A stretch of DNA of 47,608 nucleotides from Tannerella sp. (GTDB lineage: Bacteria; Bacteroidota; Bacteroidia; Bacteroidales; Tannerellaceae), in the NCBI GenBank assembly GCA_031257565.1, contig JAIROL010000094.1, positions 1 through 47,608 of the forward strand, given 5' to 3'. The notes under the pieces are model-generated. The model was not told where the DNA came from. It saw nothing but the letters and a program-made list of their open reading frames with translations, and did not search any database. Of this stretch, positions 16,736 to 23,227 are shown in pieces. The translations under genes were made by a program, and so were the position numbers. The number at the start of each line of letters is the position of its first letter. The stretch's first letter is position 1.

Positions 16736-17563
16736 ATGGCACATAAAAAAGGGGTTGGCAGTTCGAAGAACGGTCGCGAATCGGAAAGTAAACGACTTGG
16801 AGTAAAACTCTTTGGCGGCGAGTTCGCTAAAGCCGGAAATATTATTGTTCGCCAACGTGGTACGGCGCATCATCCGGGAGAAAATGTAGGTATAGGCAAA
16901 GATCACACAATTTATGCATTGATTGACGGCATCGTTGTTTTTCGCAAAACAAAGAATAACCGTTCTTATATTTCTGTGAAAAGCCGGATTGAAGAACCGG
17001 CAAAAACAGAAGAAAAACCGAAAGTTCAAAAAGCTGCGGTAAAAGTTGAAGCTCCGGTAGCGGAAACGGAAATTGCCGTTGAAGCAGCCGTTGAAACGCC
17101 GGTAGCAGAAACGGAAATTGCCGTTGAAGCAGCCGTTGAAACGCCGGTAGCAGAAACAGAGATTGCTGTTGAAGCAGCCGTTGAAACGCCGGTAGCGGAA
17201 ACAGAGATTGTTGTTGAAGCAGCCGTTGAAACGCCGGTAGCAGAAACAGAGATTGCCGTTGAAGCAGCCGTTGAAACGCAGGTAGCAGAAACAGAAATTG
17301 CCGTTGAAGCAGCCGTTGAAACGCAGGTAGCAGAAACAGAGATTGCTGTTGAAACGCCGGTAGCGGAAACAGATACAGCCGTTGAAACGCCGGTAGCGGA
17401 AACAGAGATTGCTGTTGAAGCAGCCGTTGAAACGCAGGTAGCAGAAACGGAAATTGCCGTTGAAACCGTTGAAACAGGAACAGAAGAAAAACCAAAGAAA
17501 GCGGCAGCTAAACCAAAAGTTGAGGCAAAACCGAAAGCTAAAAAAGACGAAGCTGAAGATTAA
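16736..17563 (+). CDS. rpmA: 50S ribosomal protein bL27 with a long acidic repeat tail
   Basis: Residues 1-85 are an ordinary bL27 ([51 protein letters not shown]), the large-subunit protein that reaches the peptidyl-transferase centre with its N terminus. No cleavable Firmicutes-type leader is present. The protein then continues to 275 residues, where most bL27 proteins stop near 85-95. The extra part contains about ten tandem units of the [15 protein letters not shown] type, each 15 or 11 residues, strongly acidic and free of bulky aromatics, and ends in a Lys/Ala-rich stretch ([19 protein letters not shown]) and DEAED. The frame is intact through all repeats and the terminator follows directly, so the tail is probably translated. 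Its role is unknown; the bL27 C terminus is solvent-exposed, which could allow such a tail. Confidence 0.95.
   Translation: MAHKKGVGSSKNGRESESKRLGVKLFGGEFAKAGNIIVRQRGTAHHPGENVGIGKDHTIYALIDGIVVFRKTKNNRSYISVKSRIEEPAKTEEKPKVQKAAVKVEAPVAETEIAVEAAVETPVAETEIAVEAAVETPVAETEIAVEAAVETPVAETEIVVEAAVETPVAETEIAVEAAVETQVAETEIAVEAAVETQVAETEIAVETPVAETDTAVETPVAETEIAVEAAVETQVAETEIAVETVETGTEEKPKKAAAKPKVEAKPKAKKDEAED
17045..17475 (+). repeat. Tandem 45/33-bp coding repeats in rpmA
   Basis: About ten copies in tandem: most units are 45 bp (15 codons) and three are shortened to 33 bp by loss of the VEAA codons. Between copies the DNA differs mostly at third positions and in a Pro/Gln swap, which suggests expansion by slippage or unequal exchange under pressure to keep the reading frame. 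Confidence 0.9.
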
Positions 17564-17583
17564 TAGAAATATTGATATCGCAT

Positions 17584-17620
17584 AAAAAGCGGGAGATCTC
17601 AAAAATTTCCCGCTTTTTCA
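17584..17620 (+). terminator. Intrinsic terminator of rplU-rpmA
   Basis: AAAAAGCGGGA (17584-17594) pairs with TCCCGCTTTTT (17608-17618) around a 13-base loop, with the T run included in the descending arm. It lies 20 bases after the rpmA stop. Confidence 0.85.
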
Positions 17621-17631
17621 TTTTATACCTA

Positions 17632-17732
17632 AGGAGCTGTCTAATAATAAATACATCTTATCTTTATATTAATTTGCTATATGATAATTTGTTACAAATA
17701 TAATTTGACATATTTATTTATTGACAGCTCCT
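17632..17732. mobile_element. Candidate 101-bp MITE with terminal inverted repeats
   Basis: AGGAGCTGTC at 17632-17641 is repeated in inverse as GACAGCTCCT at 17723-17732, and the adjoining TAATAATAAATA and TATTTATTTATT arms are nearly complementary as well, making imperfect terminal repeats of about 22 bp. The interior is very AT-rich with no coding capacity. A clean target-site duplication is not visible. Alternatively it is a leftover pair of ends of an insertion sequence. Confidence 0.45.
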
Positions 17733-18240
17733 AAATATCTAAAACGAATATTTTCACTACCGCCCATACCCTGTTCCTTCATCGAAAAAAGCAATTTTCT
17801 ATGATGTTCAATCAAAATTCTCATCTCCCGCGCTCCGTACAGCCCGTGCAGCCGCTTTGCATCCAAATTTTTCAGGTTGGAACAGTTATTGTCCAAAGAC
17901 TACGAAAGCCGGTTGAAATATGAAGAAATAGACGCTCTGGCTTCCACCGTTTATGGGGAAGAATGGAGGGAAGCCATAGACCGCACATGGAAACATTCGC
18001 CGGATGTGAATACTTGTTACGAGGGCGTATCGGGAGTAACGGATTCGGCAGTAGTATAAATTTTATCAACGAAGCATTTTCCCGTAGCGGGTTAGCAAAA
18101 ATGTTTGATAGCGAGTTGGGTTATCGCCGGTCTACGAATTTTTTGCTTGTCTCTTAACGTTCCTCCCGATTTACAGGAAAAAAAGTTAAGCACATTGTGA
18201 AATGTACCAGAAAAACATTTTACATGGGGGGCGTTATTAT
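17733..18240. other. Stretch without a recognisable intact gene, possible decayed coding sequence
   Basis: Short open frames occur on both strands. On the minus strand, 17714-17896 contains LKNLDAKRLHGLYGAREMR and ends inside the MITE-like repeat. On the plus strand, 17877-18059 contains LSKDYESRLKYEEIDALAS and YGEEWREAIDRTW, and 17963-18157 contains SRSGLAKMFDSELGYRR. The composition looks protein-like but breaks from frame to frame, as in a decaying gene. I recognise no family. Confidence 0.3.
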
Positions 18241-18287
18241 TCCTTTTCGTTTTTGCGCCTTATTTTTTCTTTTTGGCGGAAGAGGTA

Positions 18288-18319
18288 TTTGGATAAATAA
18301 AATATTATCACATTCTTTG
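18288..18319 (+). promoter_or_regulatory. Weak candidate promoter for the twenty-gene operon
   Basis: TTTG (18288-18291), 20 bases, ATTCTTTG (18312-18319): spacing and the TTTG halves fit, but the TA of the -7 box is missing. Transcription would start near 18326, 36 bases before the first gene. No better match is visible upstream. Confidence 0.35.
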
Positions 18320-18361
18320 TAAAGTGGAAAGTTATCTGTTTTTGTAGACAATTATTGCAAG

Positions 18362-19075
18362 ATGGAAAATACGCAAGTGACAATATGCGCCTGTGCTTCC
18401 CGGTCTTTTATCGATAAGGAAAGAGTAGCCGGGATTGCCGCTGCCATGAAAAAGAAAGGATATCATGTGATCGTGGAAGCAGACTTGTGTCGAAAAGTGA
18501 TGGAGGCCTCTCCGGATATGCCGGATATTGCAAAGGGTACGATTCTTGCCTGTCATTCGCGGGCTATAGCGTCGCATCTGAACTGGCTGGGGCTTGAAGT
18601 CGGCCGTCTTGTGGATATTCGCAGTCAGGACGTTCATGATATTCTTTCTCAATTTGATATATCTCTTCCGGAGGCGGAAAATGTTGACGGGAAAGATGAA
18701 TTTCAAAGGATAATCGGAGCATTTCCGTTTGAAGAAGGCGTTGATGCATGGTATCCGGTTCTTGACAAAACCAGGTGTACGGAATGTGGTAAATGCCATG
18801 ATTTCTGCCTGTTTGGCGTTTATACGGTAGAAAATAAAAAGGTTCGGGTAACATTGCCGCAGAATTGCAAGAATAATTGTCCGGCCTGTGCCCGTATGTG
18901 TCCGAATAAAGCGATTATATTTCCTAAATATGAAAAATCGCCGATTAACGGCGGAACTGAAGATGAGGAGACATTCGATCCCAAAGATATGGATAAAATG
19001 TACCGCGAGAGATTGCGAATGCGTTTACAGGAGCGGAGAGTTGGCGTTTCACTTTTGAAAAGAGATCGGAAATAA
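18362..19075 (+). CDS. HdrA-like iron-sulfur protein with two 4Fe-4S motifs
   Basis: 237 residues, soluble. Residues 1-100 resemble the N-terminal part of HdrA-type proteins: VTICACASRSF, then GTILACHSRAIASHL and VDIRSQDVHDIL, comparable to the ACTPR...NIREH region of heterodisulfide reductase A. Residues about 135-190 hold ferredoxin motifs CTECGKCHDFC and CKNNCPACARMCP, enough for two [4Fe-4S] clusters, and the last 40 residues are highly charged. It could pass electrons to the radical SAM enzyme next to it or dock with the flavin subunit encoded later in the operon; both are inference. It is the first gene of the long operon and is separated from the next by a 155-base spacer full of low-complexity repeats. 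Confidence 0.7.
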   Translation: MENTQVTICACASRSFIDKERVAGIAAAMKKKGYHVIVEADLCRKVMEASPDMPDIAKGTILACHSRAIASHLNWLGLEVGRLVDIRSQDVHDILSQFDISLPEAENVDGKDEFQRIIGAFPFEEGVDAWYPVLDKTRCTECGKCHDFCLFGVYTVENKKVRVTLPQNCKNNCPACARMCPNKAIIFPKYEKSPINGGTEDEETFDPKDMDKMYRERLRMRLQERRVGVSLLKRDRK

Positions 19076-19082
19076 AACCTGT

Positions 19083-19240
19083 TCCCGGTTCAAGATTCCA
19101 GATTTAAAATTCTGAATGTTAATTCCAATAGTATCCGGAATATCGAATATCGAATCTTGAATATCAAATGTTGAATTGAATGTTGAATAGTTGAATTGAA
19201 TGTTGAATATTTAATACAGGATTTTGAATTTTGAACTTAA
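19083..19240 (+). repeat. GAAT/TTGAA low-complexity tract between operon genes 1 and 2
   Basis: The spacer consists of repeated pieces such as ATCGAATATCGAAT, TTGAATGTTGAATAGTTGAA and TTTTGAATTTTGAAC. Its right end runs into the start of the radical SAM gene and supplies its likely TTG start codon. Confidence 0.75.
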
Positions 19241-20448
19241 AAGATTACACGGCTACAGTAAAAGCGGCATTACGGATACCCCTGGAATGTCCGCCCCGCC
19301 TTGTCTGGAAGTTTATGTATAATTTCGGATGGCAGAGCATGCGTAATATCAGCCGGTTTGAGAAAAGGCAGGCAAAGGGACAGCCGTTTTTTCCTGCTTT
19401 TGTGATGATTTCCGTGACGGAAAGCTGTAATCTTGCTTGTAGCGGATGCTGGGTTTCCGGCGGGGGTAAAAAGATGCTGACTGTTCGGCAGCTGGACGGG
19501 ATTATTGCCGATTGTAAAAGAAAAGGATCTTATTTCTTTGGAATCTTGGGGGGTGAACCGTTATTATATAAAGGTTTGCCGGATATGATGGAGAAACATC
19601 CGGATTGTTATTTTCAGTTATTTACGAATGGTATCCTGCTGACTGAAGAAGTGACCATGCGCCTTAAGAAGATGGGTAATGTTACTCCGTTGATCAGTAT
19701 TGAAGGACTTAAAGAGGAAAGCGACGCCCGGAGAGGACGGAACGGTGTTTATGAAAAAACGCTGGCCGGAGTGCGTGCGTGCCGGAAAGCAGGACTGATA
19801 TTCGGCGCGGCGGCAAGTATATGCAAAAGCAATTATAACGATCTGGTAAGTCGGGAATATGTGGAGATGATAGCAAAAGAGGGGGCCCATTATCTATGGT
19901 ATTATCTGTACAGGCCGGTAGGAGCCGATCCGAATGTGGCCAATGCTCTGGATAAAGAAGAGGTCTTGTCTTTCCGCCGTTTCATTGTGGAACAACGAAA
20001 GAATGCGCCTTTGTTTATCATCGAAACATACTGGGATGACAAGGGTAATGCGCTTTGTCCGGGAGCTACCGGGATGAGCCATCATATATCGCCGTCGGGG
20101 GCTCTTGAGTTTTGCCCTCCTGTTCAGATGGCAAAAGATTTTATCAATGAAGACGGTTCTAATCTGGCGGAACTATTCGAAAATTCCGGATTTCTTGCCG
20201 ATTTCCGAAAAATGACGGCAACGAGGTCGCGTGGTTGCATCTTGCTGGAAGATCCTCAAAAGCTGGCAGCGTTTCTGGAAAAACAGGGGGCTGTTGATAC
20301 TACGAGCCGAAAAACGGTACTGGAAGAATATAAAAAGATGACGCCGGTTGCCGGACATAATCAGCAGGGAGAAAATATCCCTGAAGCAAACAGTATTTAT
20401 AAACTGGTTAAAAAGAAGTACTTCTTTGGGTTCGGAGCCTATGGATAA
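19231..20448 (+). CDS. Radical SAM enzyme of the polyprenoid-redox operon
   Basis: 405 residues from a TTG start at 19231; an in-frame TGA lies two codons upstream, and the first ATG (19315) would cut off 28 conserved-looking residues. The radical SAM motif CNLACSGC (Cys66, Cys70, Cys73) follows VMISVTES, and the SAM-binding GGEP sits in FGILGGEPLLYKG. The C-terminal part has further Cys residues (LCPGATG, LEFCPP, RGCILL) that could bind an auxiliary cluster. The general layout recalls HpnH, the radical SAM enzyme that adenosylates hopene, but the similarity I can see is limited to the core. Its position before a polyprenyl synthase and two cyclase-like genes suggests it modifies an isoprenoid. 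The 3' end overlaps the next gene. Confidence 0.8.
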   Translation: MNLKDYTATVKAALRIPLECPPRLVWKFMYNFGWQSMRNISRFEKRQAKGQPFFPAFVMISVTESCNLACSGCWVSGGGKKMLTVRQLDGIIADCKRKGSYFFGILGGEPLLYKGLPDMMEKHPDCYFQLFTNGILLTEEVTMRLKKMGNVTPLISIEGLKEESDARRGRNGVYEKTLAGVRACRKAGLIFGAAASICKSNYNDLVSREYVEMIAKEGAHYLWYYLYRPVGADPNVANALDKEEVLSFRRFIVEQRKNAPLFIIETYWDDKGNALCPGATGMSHHISPSGALEFCPPVQMAKDFINEDGSNLAELFENSGFLADFRKMTATRSRGCILLEDPQKLAAFLEKQGAVDTTSRKTVLEEYKKMTPVAGHNQQGENIPEANSIYKLVKKKYFFGFGAYG

Positions 20449-20458
20449 GCGAGTGGTC

Positions 20459-22015
20459 ATGGATACAAAACAAATATATAATGTCCCGCAGACATACGAA
20501 GAGCGGAATAACTTACGGGATCTTATCGATCATTTCGTAAGCGACCAGCCATTTGCTCCCCCTCTGTCTTTAGACGACCTGTCCGGGCTTTCCGATCAGT
20601 TGATCGATAATCATAAGTTTAATCCGTCTATCAAGGGTTGGCTGATGGTTGAAATCAATAATCGTATATGGCGCGAGACGGTTGCATCCATTCCGTATGA
20701 CAGGCGTATCCTGCTTCTTCCGAAATGTCTGAGTAACTCTGCAAAATGCAAGGCGGAGGTTGACGAACTGGGCCTTTTGTGTCATCGTTGCAGTAATTGT
20801 TCTATTCCCGATTTACAGGATAAGGCTGACAGTCTGGGTATGATGAGTATTGTCGCGGAAGGATTCGCATCTGTCGTCGAACTGATTGAAAACCGGGTGG
20901 TAGATACCGTCATTGGGGTTAGTTGTCTTGATTCGCTCGAAAAAGCTTTTCCGTTGCTTATCGATAATGCGGTTCCCGGACTGGCAATACCATTGAATGT
21001 GGCCGGTTGTAAAGATACGGAAGCGGATTACGGATATGTTGATCAATTAATCAGCATGCAATCCGGCAAAGAGGCGTACCTGCTGGATTATGACCATTTG
21101 AAATCGACATTGAAAGAATGGTTTTCAAAAGAAAGCTTATCCTCCATGTTATCGCTTTCGGACGATCAGACGTCCTCAATTGCACGGGAATGGCTTGGCG
21201 GCGATGGTAAACGGTGGCGTCCCTACCTGCTTGCATCCGTTTATCTGGCATTGACAGGAAAAAAGGAGATTCCATGGGAAGTACAAATGGCAGCCGTTAC
21301 GGTAGAGTGTTTCCATAAGGCTTCGCTTGTGCATGATGATATACAGGATAATGATACGACGCGTTATGGTAAACAGACTGTAAATGCGGAATATGGCATT
21401 CCTGTTGCAATTAATGTGGGCGATATGCTTCTCGGGGAGGGCTACCGGTTACTGACAGGTTGTGGGAATATGGAACTGGTTAAAGTAGTTGCCGAAGCAC
21501 ATATTTCCCTTTGCAAAGGTCAGGGTATGGAACTTGAATGGAGCGCCGCTCCACGTGCGCTGACGATGGATTATGTGCTGGATATATTTTGCAACAAAAC
21601 GGTTCCGGCATTTGACGTCTCGTTGATAATGGGAGTTATATGTGCAGGCGATGATGCAAAACTGCGGACGACATTGCATAACTATTCACGTGCGCTGGGT
21701 ATTGCCTACCAGTTGCAGGATGACGTAGAAGATTATTATACGGACAAGCCTGTTGTCATACGGCCGTCGGCGGCGCTGGCTGCGCTTTGTGAGCAGGATG
21801 TAGAGGGGTATTTCATCAAGTCGTTAATGGAGTGCGGCGACCTGAAAACGTTCTTCAATTTTCCCGAAAACAGGGCATTGCTGGATAAAGCGCTTGACAG
21901 GGTGAAGAATATGGCGGAGACGTATCGCCGGGAAGCGCTGGATGCATTGCATGAAATAACAAATGTGGAGTTAAAGCGGTTGCTTTTCCGGGTTACGCGG
22001 AGGATACTAAAGTAA
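20459..22015 (+). CDS. DUF116 domain fused to a trans-polyprenyl diphosphate synthase
   Basis: 518 residues from the ATG at 20459; another start at 20441 overlaps the previous stop. The N-terminal third (about 75-200) is a DUF116-type Cys-rich domain: LLPKCLSNSAKCKAE, LLCHRCSNCSIPDL and a later LNVAGCKDTEADYG. From about residue 230 it is an IspA/IspB-type prenyl synthase: GGDGKRWRPYLLASVYL, first Asp-rich motif DDIQD (293-297), and second Asp-rich motif DDVED (421-425) after AYQLQ. Such enzymes condense isopentenyl diphosphate with an allylic diphosphate. DUF116 proteins often accompany radical SAM enzymes and may bind a metal cluster. The product chain length cannot be stated. The next gene begins immediately after its stop. 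Confidence 0.85.
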   Translation: MDTKQIYNVPQTYEERNNLRDLIDHFVSDQPFAPPLSLDDLSGLSDQLIDNHKFNPSIKGWLMVEINNRIWRETVASIPYDRRILLLPKCLSNSAKCKAEVDELGLLCHRCSNCSIPDLQDKADSLGMMSIVAEGFASVVELIENRVVDTVIGVSCLDSLEKAFPLLIDNAVPGLAIPLNVAGCKDTEADYGYVDQLISMQSGKEAYLLDYDHLKSTLKEWFSKESLSSMLSLSDDQTSSIAREWLGGDGKRWRPYLLASVYLALTGKKEIPWEVQMAAVTVECFHKASLVHDDIQDNDTTRYGKQTVNAEYGIPVAINVGDMLLGEGYRLLTGCGNMELVKVVAEAHISLCKGQGMELEWSAAPRALTMDYVLDIFCNKTVPAFDVSLIMGVICAGDDAKLRTTLHNYSRALGIAYQLQDDVEDYYTDKPVVIRPSAALAALCEQDVEGYFIKSLMECGDLKTFFNFPENRALLDKALDRVKNMAETYRREALDALHEITNVELKRLLFRVTRRILK

Positions 22016-23149
22016 ATGAAAATGAAAGAGACGATTTCGATGAAACTATTTAATACGCTACAAAGAGGGAAGGAGCAGCTGGCTAAAGAGGCTCTGGATA
22101 GAATTGCCGGTTTTGTCGAGTCGCAACGGACGGAAGAGGATTCTTTTAAGGATAAGAGCAGGAAGGCCGACCTTTATTATACATTGTTTGGATGGATACT
22201 ATCGTATATATTGGGAATCAGGCTGGATCATAAAAAAATGACTTCGTATCTGTCGCGGCAGGATACTGAAAAGCTGGATTTGATTCATTATGCAGCTTAT
22301 ATGCGATGCCGGATAGTCAGACAACTGATGGAAGGGGGAAAAGCCGGCTTATTATTGCGGTCTTTGTTTTCGACGGAGATTAAGCCCTTGAATGAATTTG
22401 ACGGTTTACCGCACAACGATATGCAATCGCCTTATACGCAATTTGTCTGGTTGTCTTTATTGGAGGATATGGGGAATTTGTTTCGGAATCAAAATTCAAG
22501 ATTCGAGACTGGCTATGGCCGATCTTCAATTCGAGATTCGGGCAGGGATTCGATTCGAGATTCGAGCAGGGATTCGGACGGAGATTCGAGCCGATCTTCG
22601 ATTCGAGATTCGAGCAGGGATTCAATTCGAGATTCGAGCAGGGATTCGATTCGAGATTCGGGCCGATCTTCGATTCGAGATTCGAGCAGGGATTCGATTC
22701 GAGATTCGGGCAGGGACTCGGACGGAGATTCGGGCAGAGCGGGTACGATAGATATTCCGGGATCACTGGAACCCTATCATATGAAAGGCGGCGGGTTTAT
22801 GAATACAAGGGACGGGCTGACTGCTACTACCAATGCGACGGTTGCCGCATTGGCGGTTAAAGGTCAATTAGCAGGATATAAGGAGAATGAGGATCTGTTT
22901 TTTCTGCGTGATTTACAGGAGGCGTCGGGCGGCTTTGGCGCTGCAAAGGCTTCGCCGGTTCCCGATCTGTTGTCTACGGCAACTTCTCTTTTTATGTTGA
23001 GTTGTTATGGTAAGCAACCGAAATATCCGGTTCGGGATTTTATAGAGGCTCACTGGTTGGATTCGGGCGGTTTTTCGGCCACATTGCTGGATGATAAGAG
23101 CGATGTTGAATATACGTTTTACGGATTACTTGCTTTGGGAACAATTTAA
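22016..23149 (+). CDS. Prenyltransferase/squalene-cyclase-fold protein with an expanded Arg-Asp-Ser repeat insert
   Basis: 377 residues. Residues about 1-155 form a helical domain, and the C-terminal 120 residues show alpha/alpha-barrel repeats of the prenyltransferase and terpene-cyclase type: GGGFMNTRDGLTATTNATVAALAV, ASGGFGA, and SGGFSATLLDDKSDVEYTFYGLLAL, reminiscent of the Gly-Gly-Phe repeats of geranylgeranyltransferase beta subunits. Between them, residues about 158-242 are a low-complexity insert built from RDS, IRDS and GRDS units. It is encoded by GATTCGAGATTCG-type repeats that belong to the same DNA family found in the spacers of this operon. I see no DxDD motif. It may be a partner subunit of the cyclase encoded next. 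The role of the insert is unknown. Confidence 0.7.
   Translation: MKMKETISMKLFNTLQRGKEQLAKEALDRIAGFVESQRTEEDSFKDKSRKADLYYTLFGWILSYILGIRLDHKKMTSYLSRQDTEKLDLIHYAAYMRCRIVRQLMEGGKAGLLLRSLFSTEIKPLNEFDGLPHNDMQSPYTQFVWLSLLEDMGNLFRNQNSRFETGYGRSSIRDSGRDSIRDSSRDSDGDSSRSSIRDSSRDSIRDSSRDSIRDSGRSSIRDSSRDSIRDSGRDSDGDSGRAGTIDIPGSLEPYHMKGGGFMNTRDGLTATTNATVAALAVKGQLAGYKENEDLFFLRDLQEASGGFGAAKASPVPDLLSTATSLFMLSCYGKQPKYPVRDFIEAHWLDSGGFSATLLDDKSDVEYTFYGLLALGTI
22487..22741 (+). repeat. GATTCGAGATTCG repeat array inside the prenyltransferase-fold gene
   Basis: Repeats of about 12-24 bp with the core GATTC/GGGATTCG and interspersed GCCGATCTTC segments. The reading frame stays open in the gene. It shares GGCCGATCTTCRATTCRAG with the array at 24779-24800 in the next gene, so both derive from one family. 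Confidence 0.85.
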
Positions 23150-23227
23150 GTTCAAATGAATGTACTGCAATTACCTCTGAATGCGTTCGCCGACAAGTAA
23201 CTTGAATTTGAAAAAACTTTAAAATTT

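Noticed and set aside
17045..17475. CRISPR-like appearance of regular repeats
   Set aside because: Units are directly adjacent, without unique spacers, and code for protein in frame; no cas genes are present.
16694..17602. Minus-strand frames over rpmA giving repeated Phe/Asn/Cys-rich peptides
   Set aside because: These are translations of the complementary strand of the bL27 tail repeats and have no support as genes.
22380..22766. Antisense and alternative-frame open readings over the GATTC array
   Set aside because: Simple repeats stay open in several frames; only the frame continuous with the prenyltransferase-fold protein has conserved sequence on both sides.
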